Source: Acinetobacter calcoaceticus DSM 30006 = CIP 81.8
GTDB taxonomy: Bacteria > Pseudomonadota > Gammaproteobacteria > Pseudomonadales > Moraxellaceae
Direction of reading: 5' to 3'
Assembly (NCBI RefSeq): GCF_000368965.1
Contig: NZ_KB849778.1
Span: 124,001 to 188,000, forward strand
DNA length: 64,000 bases
Each line of letters begins with the position of its first letter. Position 1 is the first letter of the stretch. The translations under genes were made by a program, and so were the position numbers. Of the stretch, positions 7,222 to 15,641 are shown one piece after another. Below the pieces are notes generated by a model that was given only the letters and a program-made list of their open reading frames with translations, made no database searches and was not told the origin of the DNA.

Positions 7222-8454
7222 ATGAGCCAACATCTTTCACTACCTAAAGATAAAATCCGTTTCCTTTTGTTAGAAGGCGTTCACCAAAACGCAGTCGATA
7301 CTTTAAACGCTGCGGGTTACACCAATATTGACTATCGCAAAACTGCTCTTGAAGGCGAAGCGCTAAAAGAAGCGGTTAAAGATGCTCACTTTATTGGTAT
7401 TCGTTCGCGTACCCAATTGACTGAAGAAGTTTTCGAAGCTGCAAATAAATTGATCGCAGTGGGCTGTTTCTGTATCGGAACAAACCAAGTTGATCTTAAA
7501 GCAGCAATGGCACGTGGTATTCCTGTATTTAACGCACCGTATTCAAATACGCGTTCGGTTGCAGAACTTGTACTTGCTCAAACGATTCTTCTTCTTCGCC
7601 GTGTTCCTGAAAAATCGGCGGCTTGTCATCGTGGTGGTTGGGATAAGTCTGCTGTCGGTTCTTTCGAAACTCGTGGCAAAACTTTAGGTATTGTAGGTTA
7701 CGGTTCCATCGGTTCTCAGCTTTCTGTTCTTGCTGAAAGCTTAGGTATGCATGTGATTTATTACGATGCAGTGACTAAATTACCAATGGGTAATGCTCGC
7801 CAAGTTGGTTCGTTAGACGAACTCTTAGCGACTGCTGATGTAGTTACATTACATGTGCCCGATGTTCCATCTACACGTAACTTCTTCACTAAAGCACAAT
7901 TTGCAAAAATGAAAGAAGGCGCAATCTTCCTAAATGCTGCACGTGGTACATGTGTAGTAATTGAAGATTTAGCAGATGCAATCAAATCTGGTCATATTGC
8001 TGGTGCAGCAGTTGACGTATTCCCTAAAGAACCAAAAGCAAATGGTGAAGAGTTTGTTTCTCCACTTCGTGGCTTAGACAATGTGATTTTGACTCCTCAC
8101 GTTGGCGGTTCAACCATGGAAGCGCAAGCAAACATCGGTTTAGAAGTTGCAGAGAAATTTGTTGCTTACTCTGACAAGGGTATGACGCTTTCTGCGGTGA
8201 ACTTCCCAGAAATCGCGTTACCACTTACTGCTGGCCAACACCGTTTATTGCACATCCACAAAAACGTACCGGGCGTATTGTCTAAAATCAACAACTTGTT
8301 TGCTGAGCAAGGCATCAACATTTCTGGTCAATCACTCATGACTAAAGGTGACATTGGTTACCTCGTAATGGACGTTGACGCTTCTGCTTCTCACGAAGCA
8401 TTAGATATGTTGCATGAAGTTGAAGGTACAATTCGCGTGCGCGTATTGTTCTAA
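7222..8454 (+). CDS. serA: D-3-phosphoglycerate dehydrogenase
   Basis: A 410-residue enzyme, same length as E. coli SerA. It oxidises 3-phospho-D-glycerate to 3-phosphohydroxypyruvate, the first step of L-serine synthesis. Order: substrate-binding halves around a Rossmann NAD domain with GIVGYGSIGSQL (near residues 155-166), catalytic region with HVPDVPSTRN, AARGT and HVGGST, and a C-terminal ACT domain (from about 335) of the type that binds serine for feedback inhibition. Position 2 of the D-isomer dehydrogenase signature is intact. Divergent neighbour is the FAD-linked dehydrogenase that probably recycles D-2-hydroxyglutarate. It ends at a strong terminator. Confidence 0.97.
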   Translation: MSQHLSLPKDKIRFLLLEGVHQNAVDTLNAAGYTNIDYRKTALEGEALKEAVKDAHFIGIRSRTQLTEEVFEAANKLIAVGCFCIGTNQVDLKAAMARGIPVFNAPYSNTRSVAELVLAQTILLLRRVPEKSAACHRGGWDKSAVGSFETRGKTLGIVGYGSIGSQLSVLAESLGMHVIYYDAVTKLPMGNARQVGSLDELLATADVVTLHVPDVPSTRNFFTKAQFAKMKEGAIFLNAARGTCVVIEDLADAIKSGHIAGAAVDVFPKEPKANGEEFVSPLRGLDNVILTPHVGGSTMEAQANIGLEVAEKFVAYSDKGMTLSAVNFPEIALPLTAGQHRLLHIHKNVPGVLSKINNLFAEQGINISGQSLMTKGDIGYLVMDVDASASHEALDMLHEVEGTIRVRVLF

Positions 8455-8470
8455 TACGAACTGTAAATTT

Positions 8471-8500
8471 AAAAGCCACAGCATTGTCTGTGGCTTTTTT
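8471..8500 (+). terminator. intrinsic terminator of serA
   Basis: An 11-bp stem (8471-8481 with 8488-8498, loop CATTGT) runs into T6. Confidence 0.93.
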
Positions 8501-8552
8501 ATGGGCATTTACATTATCATGTGAAAAGTATACCAATCGATCAAATAATAAA

Positions 8553-9437
8553 ATGTCCAGTTCGAACCAGAAATCTCAGCTACATGCTTTGGGCTTTCTC
8601 ATTCTCGCTATGCTAAGCGTACAAAGCAGTGCATCTTTAGCTAAAATTCTGTTTCAGAACTTTCCTGTGCTCACTGTCTCCGCAATGCGCCTATGTTTAG
8701 GTGCAATGATTCTTGCCTTTATTTTCCAAATTTGGCGAATTAATTTTAGTCAGGTTCGTTGGAAAGCGATCTTGGCTTATGGATTTGCTCTTGCTGGAAT
8801 GAATGCACTTTTTTATCTGTCAATTGAGCGATTACCAATTGGTATTGCCGTCGCTTTTGAATTTATTGGTCCCTTAAGTGTAGCCTTATATCACGCACGC
8901 CAAAAATATGATTTTGTCTGGGTCAGTTTCGCGATTATTGGCCTCATTTTACTTTTCCCTTTCAATCAAGCTCATAGTCTGGATTGGATCGGAGTATTAT
9001 TTGCGGTTAGTGCGGGTGCATGCTGGGCGCTTTATATTATTGCTGGTCAAAAGCCTTCTGGCATTTCAGGTAACCACACTGTGTGTTTAGGAATGACTGT
9101 AGGCGCATGTGTATTGCTACCAATTACTTTTTTTTCAGGGTCAATGGGCCAAGTTATAGAGCTCCCCTATCTTTTTTATTTTATTGGCTTAGCAATTTTA
9201 GCCAGCGCGTTACCATTCTCTTTAGAAATGCTAGCACTACGTAATTTAACACCGTTAAGTTTTGGAACATTGATGAGCCTAGAACCCGCAGTTGCTGCAC
9301 TTTCTGGCTTTATCTTTTTAGGTGAATATTTGTTATGGAATCAATGGCTGGCACTCGCAACAATTATTGCAGCTTCCGTCGGTTGTACCATAACCACCCA
9401 AAAAGCACGTCAGGAACGTAGAAAAACAGTCATTTAA
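8553..9437 (+). CDS. EamA-family exporter, RhtA-like (first of a tandem pair)
   Basis: A 294-residue membrane protein with ten predicted helices in two EamA repeats. Sequence and length resemble E. coli RhtA, the threonine/homoserine exporter (shared stretches such as SASLAKILF, GMNALFYLSI, LPIGIAVAFEFIGPL, GACWALYI and FGTLMSLEPAVAALSG). The upstream in-frame ATG 8484 lies inside the serA terminator, so ATG 8553 is chosen, although no good ribosome-binding site precedes it. A second RhtA-like gene follows at 9530. Substrate is inferred from the family only. Confidence 0.82.
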   Translation: MSSSNQKSQLHALGFLILAMLSVQSSASLAKILFQNFPVLTVSAMRLCLGAMILAFIFQIWRINFSQVRWKAILAYGFALAGMNALFYLSIERLPIGIAVAFEFIGPLSVALYHARQKYDFVWVSFAIIGLILLFPFNQAHSLDWIGVLFAVSAGACWALYIIAGQKPSGISGNHTVCLGMTVGACVLLPITFFSGSMGQVIELPYLFYFIGLAILASALPFSLEMLALRNLTPLSFGTLMSLEPAVAALSGFIFLGEYLLWNQWLALATIIAASVGCTITTQKARQERRKTVI

Positions 9438-9473
9438 ATCGACTCAACCTGCGAGTTGGAACATGGTATTCGC

Positions 9474-9479
9474 TATAAT
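9474..9479 (+). promoter_or_regulatory. candidate -10 for the second EamA gene
   Basis: A perfect TATAAT lies 50 bp before ATG 9530, in the 92-bp gap between the two EamA genes. No hexamer close to TTGACA is found at normal spacing (TTGGAA at 9456 is only 12 bp away), so strength is doubtful. Confidence 0.35.
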
Positions 9480-9529
9480 TGAACATTCTTATTTTAAATA
9501 ATATTAGATGAGGCCCTCGGGTATTTTCC

Positions 9530-10393
9530 ATGCAGAATCTTCCCATTATTGCTGTGCTCTATATGATTCTGTCGATGGTCTCATATCAAATCAGTGCTTC
9601 ATTTGCTAAGCAACTCATTGCAATATTAGACCCTCTGACCGTTACAATTTTAAGGCTGAGCTTTGCAACGGTTATTGTCGCTATCATGTTCCGTTCGTGG
9701 AAAATCTGGTCACGCTTACCCTATTTAAAATGGCATGATTTATTGATGTACTGCGCATCTTTAGGTCTCATGAATATTTTATTTTATACGTCGCTTGGAA
9801 AATTACCTCAAGGCATTGCAGTTGGTTTAGAATTTATTGGACCATTAGGTCTTGCTCTACTTTCTATTAAACAAAAGAGTGACTACATTTGGGTCGCACT
9901 TGCGATGTTAGGTATTGCACTGATGGTACCTTGGCAAGACCCAACGCAACACCACTTTTCCTATGTGGGTGCTGCATGTGCGCTAGGTGCTGGATTTTGT
10001 TGGGCCTTCTATATTTATTTTGGTCAGAAAGTTGTGACCCAGAATATAGGTATGCATGCTTTAACCATCGGAATTGGATTATCTGCACTGACCTTACTAC
10101 CCATTGGTATCTGGCATAATGCTCCCGCATTACTTGAGACGCAGTACTGGGGTAAAGCAGTACTCATTGCTATTTTAGCGACTGCTATTCCATACGCTCT
10201 TGATTTGATGGCACTCAAACAACTTAATAAATTAACTTACGGTACCCTCACGAGTTTAGCACCCGCATTGGCAGCATTAACGGGTTTCTTATTACTTCAC
10301 GAAGAAATCAGCATGCTGCAATGGGTGGCTTTAGCTTGTGTAATGCTAGCGTCGATTGGGGTTACTTTAAGAAGTACTAAAAAAGTAGCATAG
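9530..10393 (+). CDS. EamA-family exporter, RhtA-like (second of a tandem pair)
   Basis: A 287-residue, ten-helix EamA protein clearly paralogous to the preceding gene: both share the pattern SASFAK/SASLAK, LFYTSLGKLPQGIAVGLEF versus the equivalent segment, GAGFCWAFYIYFGQ and the LTSLAPALAALTGF repeat end. The divergence between the two is wide, so duplication is old or the substrates differ. Candidate ribosome-binding site GGG is 8 nt before the ATG. The stop codon is only 7 bp from the stop of the convergent hemerythrin gene, and I find no terminator in between. Confidence 0.8.
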   Translation: MQNLPIIAVLYMILSMVSYQISASFAKQLIAILDPLTVTILRLSFATVIVAIMFRSWKIWSRLPYLKWHDLLMYCASLGLMNILFYTSLGKLPQGIAVGLEFIGPLGLALLSIKQKSDYIWVALAMLGIALMVPWQDPTQHHFSYVGAACALGAGFCWAFYIYFGQKVVTQNIGMHALTIGIGLSALTLLPIGIWHNAPALLETQYWGKAVLIAILATAIPYALDLMALKQLNKLTYGTLTSLAPALAALTGFLLLHEEISMLQWVALACVMLASIGVTLRSTKKVA

Positions 10394-10400
10394 TTAAATA

Positions 10401-10844
10401 CTATTGCTGCTTTTTATACTTTTTATATTCCTTTAAATATTTATTACCAAGCGTTTCTTTTTCACTGTCTTTAAGAATTTTTCCCGCCTGTTGGAAAAAT
10501 TTATGCTCTTCTTCTTTTAAATGATGATGGACTTTTTCACTCAACTGTTTGGCGGTTGCTAACCAGCTTGGGCTACTCATATCCGTTTTTTCGAGCTGTT
10601 CGACCAACTCATCCATTTCATGGTGCTCAGATAAAGCATGTCTCGTAATATCCAAACCAACATCATCAAACATTAAAGGGATATATAAATAACGGTCTTC
10701 GGCAACAGAATGAGCATAAAGTTCGTTTTTTAATGCATCAAATAATTCTTTTCTTTCTTCGGTTAAACCATGTGTCTGAACTAATTGTTCAGAAAGGTTT
10801 CGTTGATTTTCATGGCTTTCTCTTAATGCTTCGAAAATATTCAT
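10401..10844 (-). CDS. hemerythrin HHE-domain protein
   Basis: A 147-residue cytoplasmic helical protein with the hemerythrin-like HHE cation-binding pattern: His11 in RESHE, His45 with Glu49 in AHSVAE, His74-His75 in SEHHEMDEL, His106-108 in VHHHLKEEE and a further Glu/His cluster. Such proteins bind a di-iron site and are linked to oxygen or nitrosative stress handling; the exact role here is unknown. ATG 10844 is chosen because AGGAAG lies directly upstream; ATG 10856 has no ribosome-binding site. It is a single gene, convergent with the EamA gene. Confidence 0.82.
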   Translation of the reverse strand: MNIFEALRESHENQRNLSEQLVQTHGLTEERKELFDALKNELYAHSVAEDRYLYIPLMFDDVGLDITRHALSEHHEMDELVEQLEKTDMSSPSWLATAKQLSEKVHHHLKEEEHKFFQQAGKILKDSEKETLGNKYLKEYKKYKKQQ

Positions 10845-11010
10845 TCTCTTCCTCATTTTTTAGCTAAAAAATCTTTTTTATTTCAAGGTTTATCATACGT
10901 TGAAATTTATAATGTTTAAGTAGCTTAGAATGAGACTATTTTTTACACAGTTTTCTTTCTAGTAAACTTCTGTAATTATTTTTATATTTATGATTTTGAA
11001 TGGCATCGTA

Positions 11011-11049
11011 AAAAGTATGAACTTCGCCTCCTGATCAGTTCATACTTTT
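11011..11049 (-). terminator. hairpin after the TSUP gene
   Basis: A 13-bp perfect stem (11011-11023 with 11037-11049) with a 13-nt loop lies 8 bp beyond the TSUP stop. On the minus strand the only T-run is the TTTT that ends the stem, followed by TACG, so termination is plausible but not textbook. The minus-strand loop contains AGGAGG. The rest of the 200-bp gap (10845-11010) holds no gene I can see. Confidence 0.55.
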
Positions 11050-11057
11050 CGAAATAT

Positions 11058-11834
11058 TTAGCCTGTTACAAACATTTGATAGCCCAAACGGCAAATCAGG
11101 ATACTGACTAAAATTAAAAAGATAATACGGACAAAACCACTACCGTATTTAAGTGCGGTACGCACCCCAACAATAGAACCCAATACATTCGCGACTGCCA
11201 TCATTAAGCCAATGTGCAAAATAGCGTGACCTGTCGGAATGAAGAAACTCAATGCAGCCAAATTGGTCATGAAATTACCAATTTTGGATAAGGCAGAAGC
11301 ATGCAAGAAGTCTACTTGTAAAAAGCGGATAAAGAAGAAGATAAAGAAACTTCCCGTTCCTGGGCCAAAAATACCGTCGTAAAAACCAATCGCCAAACTA
11401 CCAATCCCTGCCAAAATTAGCATTTTGTTAGTAATTTTTTGTTCAGTATGAACCTGCCCAAAGTTCTTTTTAACTAGCGTATAAACTGCTATCACAATCA
11501 ACATCACAAATATGAAAGGACGCAATACAGATTGAGGAATTAAGGATAAACAGGCAGCACCAGCAAAAGAGCTAATCAAAGCACAAATGGCAATAACTGC
11601 TAAAAGTTTCCATTGCAATTTCACTCTTTTCGCAAAAGTATAAGCAGCCGATGCTGTACCAAAAATTGAAGAAAGCTTATTAGTACCAATCACCGTTGCA
11701 GTCTGCATGGTCGGGAAAGTGCTCATAAGACCTGGAATCTGAATAAGTCCGCCGCCCCCAACAGCAGCATCAATCGCTCCCGCAGTAAACGCAAAAAAGA
11801 TCAAACTCAGGATAACATCCCATTCCATACCCAT
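11058..11834 (-). CDS. TSUP (TauE/SafE) family sulfite/organosulfonate-type exporter
   Basis: A 258-residue inner-membrane protein with about eight helices and the two-fold TSUP signatures: AGAIDAAVGGGGLIQIP near residue 18 and GFYDGIFGPGTGSF near residue 150, with TNKLSS and SKIGNF following each. Length and motifs resemble E. coli YfcA. The substrate cannot be told from sequence; sulfur-containing anions are typical for the family. It starts 19 bp after truB and is probably co-transcribed with it. Two starts (ATG 11834 and ATG 11828) are equally possible because no clear ribosome-binding site is seen. Confidence 0.85.
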   Translation of the reverse strand: MGMEWDVILSLIFFAFTAGAIDAAVGGGGLIQIPGLMSTFPTMQTATVIGTNKLSSIFGTASAAYTFAKRVKLQWKLLAVIAICALISSFAGAACLSLIPQSVLRPFIFVMLIVIAVYTLVKKNFGQVHTEQKITNKMLILAGIGSLAIGFYDGIFGPGTGSFFIFFFIRFLQVDFLHASALSKIGNFMTNLAALSFFIPTGHAILHIGLMMAVANVLGSIVGVRTALKYGSGFVRIIFLILVSILICRLGYQMFVTG

Positions 11835-11853
11835 GCTCTATACTCTACATCTA

Positions 11854-12759
11854 CTACAAATTTAAGATACGTTTAGGTACCAACCGTTTTTTATCGGTAA
11901 TCTCGGCTAAACCTAGACAGCGCTCTTCCGAAAAAACTAAAACTTCTGCTTCTGCAGAATGCTCAATATTGCTTTCTAAACCGTTGCAAAAATATTTTTC
12001 ACGCCCTTCTGGAACCTGAATTTTTAAGAAATGGTCAACTGGAGCATAAACTGGAAGTAACAAAGCTTCTCTTTGCTCTTCTGTCAGACTTTCCAGATAT
12101 TCAATGGTATAACTCGGAATAAGCTCAAAATGTCCGGTTTGAGTCCGGTTTAGCATCGTTAAATGCCCACCACAGCCAAGTGCTTCGCCAATGTCTTCAC
12201 CTAATACACGAATGTATGTTCCTTTAGAACAAGTTACATCCAAAGTGATACTATTTTCGGTAAATTCAATGAGTTCTAAAGCATAAATCGTGATTGGACG
12301 TGCTTCACGCTCAATCTCAATACCTTTTCGGGCAAGCTCATATAACGGCCTACCTTCTTTTTTCAAAGCAGAGTACATTGGCGGAACTTGTTGAATATCA
12401 CCTCTAAATTTTTCTAGGGTTTGTTCAATAAGCTCTCGGTTCAGAACAGGAACAGGGCGTTCTTGTAAAATCTCCCCTTCCACATCACCTGTCGTTGTGG
12501 TTTGCCCCAACCGAACAGTGGTTTGGTAGCGCTTTGTTGAGTCCAGCAAATAATGTGAGAACTTGGTGGCCTCTCCTAAACAAATAGGAAGCAACCCTGT
12601 CGCCAAAGGATCTAAAGCTCCAGTATGACCTGCTTTTTGGGCGCGATATAACCAACGCACTTTTTGCAAAGCCGCATTTGAACTGAGCCCTAATGGTTTA
12701 TTTAATAGAAATACACCACTGATATGGCGACGAGAAATTTTTTGATTTTTTGTCGTCAT
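11854..12759 (-). CDS. truB: tRNA pseudouridine-55 synthase
   Basis: A 301-residue enzyme that converts U55 to pseudouridine in the T-loop of tRNAs. The catalytic aspartate is in GALDPLATG near residue 49; other family marks are [10 protein letters not shown] at the N-terminus, [40 protein letters not shown] and [17 protein letters not shown]-terminal PUA-like segment follows. It heads a two-gene unit with the TSUP transporter, an uncommon partner: truB usually sits with infB-rbfA. Confidence 0.96.
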   Translation of the reverse strand: MTTKNQKISRRHISGVFLLNKPLGLSSNAALQKVRWLYRAQKAGHTGALDPLATGLLPICLGEATKFSHYLLDSTKRYQTTVRLGQTTTTGDVEGEILQERPVPVLNRELIEQTLEKFRGDIQQVPPMYSALKKEGRPLYELARKGIEIEREARPITIYALELIEFTENSITLDVTCSKGTYIRVLGEDIGEALGCGGHLTMLNRTQTGHFELIPSYTIEYLESLTEEQREALLLPVYAPVDHFLKIQVPEGREKYFCNGLESNIEHSAEAEVLVFSEERCLGLAEITDKKRLVPKRILNL

Positions 12760-12912
12760 TTTTACTGGAACACAAAGCTAGAAAAAAGTGCCGACATGTT
12801 AGCAAATTCGGCAAGATATTTTCACAATATTTAGGTGCCTTTTCACTTATTTTATGGCACATTAATAATCGAGTAAAAAAACAACAAATTAAAACTTAAG
12901 GAAGATATCTTT

Positions 12913-13944
12913 ATGCAAGGGATGCAGAAGAAGGTATTGTGGTGTGTGCTCGGATTTTGTATTTTGGGCCTCATTACATGTGTATATTGGTTAAGCCCTG
13001 ACTCAAAAAACACACCAGCTCAGATGAGTGAAAATAAAGCTCAAAACTTAGTATCAGCGCCTCATACAGATCATTCATCGCTAAAAGAAGACGCGTACCA
13101 TAGTAAAAGTCAGCAAGACACCGAAGTTAACTGCCAGTTAAAAATTGATAGTTCTCAACATTTGGTCGTAAATAGTCAAACCCGTGACTGCTTTGAATAT
13201 TTTATTACCCAATATGGGGAAAATGATTTAGAACAAATCAAAATTCACTTTGGGAAATTTATTCAAGGACAATATCTAGAGCCAGCTCGCTCACAGATTA
13301 TGGACTTATGGACCCGTTATTTAAAATATCGTGAACAGCTTGCTCAAATGCAAGCACCTTCAGCAAAACAACAAGATAAAAATTATTTTCAAAAGATTTT
13401 TAACTCGATCCAAGATATAAGAAAACGCTTTTTTTCGGCCTCTGAAATTGAAGGGCTTTTCTCGAGCGAAGATATCTATCAGAACTACACACTAGATCGA
13501 ATGCAGATACTTGAGGACTCTTCTTTAAGCGAAATTGAAAAAGCACGAAAGCTTAAAGAGCGTTTCGAAGAACTTCCAGAAGACTGGCAACACAACCTAC
13601 AAGAACTCTCCAAACTTGATGATTTACATACGCTGACCAAACAAATTAAAGCTCGTAAGGGTTCAGCAGAAGAACTTCGGCAGATGCGTACAGCACTTGT
13701 TGGAGCCGAGGCAACTCAAAGATTAGAAACTTTAGATACACAACGGAATGCTTGGCAACAAAGGGTCACCAGTTACCTCGATGGTCGAGATGAAATTATT
13801 AAAAGTAACATGAGTGATAGCGCCAAAAACCAAGCGATTCAGCAGTTACGTCAACAACAATTCAATTCATCACAAGAACAACTAAGACTTCGAACTTTTG
13901 AAACGGTCCATGATCAGGGAGGTGAACTGCCATTTAATTACTAA
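12913..13944 (+). CDS. lifO: lipase-specific foldase (lipase chaperone LifO)
   Basis: A 343-residue membrane-anchored periplasmic steric chaperone needed to fold the partner lipase. Residues about 7-28 form a single N-terminal transmembrane helix, then a variable polar linker (to about 70), then the helical lipase-binding domain. The family motif RxxFDYF appears as TRDCFEYFITQYGE near residue 91, with Glu in place of Asp. The rest is rich in charged helices. AAGGAAG precedes ATG 12913 by 8 nt. The lipase gene follows after 82 bp; chaperone-first order is as in A. calcoaceticus lipBA and opposite to Pseudomonas. Confidence 0.92.
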   Translation: MQGMQKKVLWCVLGFCILGLITCVYWLSPDSKNTPAQMSENKAQNLVSAPHTDHSSLKEDAYHSKSQQDTEVNCQLKIDSSQHLVVNSQTRDCFEYFITQYGENDLEQIKIHFGKFIQGQYLEPARSQIMDLWTRYLKYREQLAQMQAPSAKQQDKNYFQKIFNSIQDIRKRFFSASEIEGLFSSEDIYQNYTLDRMQILEDSSLSEIEKARKLKERFEELPEDWQHNLQELSKLDDLHTLTKQIKARKGSAEELRQMRTALVGAEATQRLETLDTQRNAWQQRVTSYLDGRDEIIKSNMSDSAKNQAIQQLRQQQFNSSQEQLRLRTFETVHDQGGELPFNY

Positions 13945-14026
13945 GCCTTTCCTTTTTGGGAACTGGCTAACATTCACTAGCAGTAAGAAGCTGCTTTTCA
14001 TACAAAATAAAAATAGTGAGTAAAAA

Positions 14027-15001
14027 ATGAAAAGGAAGTTAATGTTTTTCTGCGCTGCAATGCTCTCAGGACTGAGTATTTCAGCGGCCCATGCAACAAA
14101 TGCTGAACAAGTTAAAAGCTCGTTCGTATATTCATCTTACGCACAAACAAAATACCCACTGGTTTTTAATCACGGTATGGCAGGCTTTAGCCGAGTTGGA
14201 ACAGATACGCTTGGTCTTGATTATTGGTACCAAATTCTTCCTGATCTTGCTCGTAATGGAGGAAATGTCTGGGCAACAAGAGTCTCACCATTTAACTCAA
14301 CAGAAGTGCGTGGAGAACAACTTGCACAGCAAGTAGAAGAAATTATTGCCATTACCGGTAAGCCCAAAGTCAATTTAATCGGTCATAGCCACGGGGGGCC
14401 AACAATTCGCTATGTGGCTGGTATCATGCCAGAAAAAGTGGCATCACTCACAACGATTGGCGCACCTCATAAGGGATCACCAATGGCAGATGTCATCCTG
14501 AATGTTGAGGGTACTCCTCTTGCAGGCGTGGCAACTTTAGTAAACTGGTTTTCAGCAGCAATTACTTGGGCAGGAGGTCTAGATCCGACAAGTTATCCGC
14601 ACGACTCTTTAGCAGGTGCTCATAGCTTATCAACTAAAGGTTCAGCTCAGTTTAATGCTCAATTTCCTATGGGTATGCCAACTACTTCTTGTGGTGAGGG
14701 GGCATATCAAGAGAAAGGTATTTATATGTATTCTTTCTCAGGAAATAAAGCTTTAACAAATCCATTAGATCCATTTGATATTGCCCTTACAGGCAGTAGT
14801 CTAGTAGTCGATCCGTTTGGTGATAATGATGGGCTTGTTTCACGATGCAGCGCCAAATTTGGTAAAACCATTCGTGATGATTACAACTGGAATCATTTAG
14901 ATGAGGTGAATCAAGTGCTTGGGATACGCTCTATTTTTGCTTCAGATCCTGTCTCGGTTTACCGTCAACATGCAAATCGTTTAAAACTTCAAGGACTATA
15001 A
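14027..15001 (+). CDS. lipA: secreted triacylglycerol lipase (subfamily I.1/I.2)
   Basis: A 324-residue alpha/beta-hydrolase. Residues 1-23 form a Sec signal peptide ending AHA. The nucleophile is Ser121 in GHSHGG, with Asp268 in GDNDG and His290 in NWNHLDEV completing the triad. Cys222 and Cys274 match the disulfide of Pseudomonas/Burkholderia lipases, and the oxyanion loop is FNHGMAGF near residue 47. It hydrolyses triglycerides outside the cell after Sec export, folding by LifO and, by family precedent, type II secretion. It ends at a strong terminator. Confidence 0.93.
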   Translation: MKRKLMFFCAAMLSGLSISAAHATNAEQVKSSFVYSSYAQTKYPLVFNHGMAGFSRVGTDTLGLDYWYQILPDLARNGGNVWATRVSPFNSTEVRGEQLAQQVEEIIAITGKPKVNLIGHSHGGPTIRYVAGIMPEKVASLTTIGAPHKGSPMADVILNVEGTPLAGVATLVNWFSAAITWAGGLDPTSYPHDSLAGAHSLSTKGSAQFNAQFPMGMPTTSCGEGAYQEKGIYMYSFSGNKALTNPLDPFDIALTGSSLVVDPFGDNDGLVSRCSAKFGKTIRDDYNWNHLDEVNQVLGIRSIFASDPVSVYRQHANRLKLQGL

Positions 15002-15010
15002 TTTTTAAAC

Positions 15011-15040
15011 AAAAAAATGCGCCAAAAGGCGCATTTTTTT
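15011..15040. terminator. bidirectional intrinsic terminator
   Basis: A 13-bp perfect stem (15011-15023 with 15028-15040, loop AAAA) has A7 on one side and T7 on the other. It serves lipA on the plus strand and rplS on the minus strand. Confidence 0.95.
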
Positions 15041-15053
15041 ACTCGGTATAAGC

Positions 15054-15422
15054 TTACGCTTTACGAGCTGGTAATTTTTCACGAATACGTGCAGCTTTAC
15101 CAGACAAGTCACGGAGGTAGTAAAGTTTAGCACGACGAACGTCACCACGACGTTTCACTTCGATTTTAGCAACGATTGGAGAGTGAGTTTGGAATACACG
15201 CTCAACGCCAACACCGCTAGAAATTTTACGAACTGTAAATGCAGAGTTTAAACCACGGTTTTTCTTCGCGATTACAACACCTTCAAATGCCTGAAGACGC
15301 TCACGCTCACCTTCTTTTACTTTAACTTGGACAATAACAGTGTCACCAGGAGCAAAAGCAGGAATATCAGTTTTTAACTGTGCATTTTCAATAATTTGAA
15401 CTAAAGGATGTTTACCACTCAT
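15054..15422 (-). CDS. rplS: 50S ribosomal protein L19
   Basis: A 122-residue protein recognised as L19, which lies at the 30S-50S interface. ATG 15422 (MSGKHPLVQ) is the usual start, with GGAG 9 nt upstream; the frame is open 24 codons further up but lacks a site. Motifs include [40 protein letters not shown] and [21 protein letters not shown] C-terminal sequence. Last gene of rpsP-rimM-trmD-rplS, but separated from trmD by 219 bp. Confidence 0.97.
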   Translation of the reverse strand: MSGKHPLVQIIENAQLKTDIPAFAPGDTVIVQVKVKEGERERLQAFEGVVIAKKNRGLNSAFTVRKISSGVGVERVFQTHSPIVAKIEVKRRGDVRRAKLYYLRDLSGKAARIREKLPARKA

Positions 15423-15641
15423 TGTGGGAATCTCCAATATGTGCGGAGTCAGAAGAGGTCTGAGGTTCCGCTGGGGATAGAGGCTAAAACGCATATCAAC
15501 CCGTTTATCTTTCCCTTTATGACAATATGTCTATAAAGAGCCTTAGAATATACATAAAACTATTCATTAAATAGAATCATGCTTTAACTCGAAGCATTGC
15601 TTCTCGTATTTTTGCAGAACTTTCGTTCCTGAGAATAGCGG
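15423..15641 (-). other. 219-bp trmD-rplS spacer with hairpins
   Basis: No gene is seen. On the minus strand there is a stem CTTTAT/ATAAAG extended by GACA/TGTC with one bulged base (15515-15538) about 95 nt before rplS, and a smaller GAAGC-AAT-GCTTC stem near 15590. Other genes in this operon are separated by 21-42 bp, so this long leader suggests separate control of rplS, either by an internal promoter or an RNA structure. I could not find convincing promoter hexamers. Confidence 0.4.
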
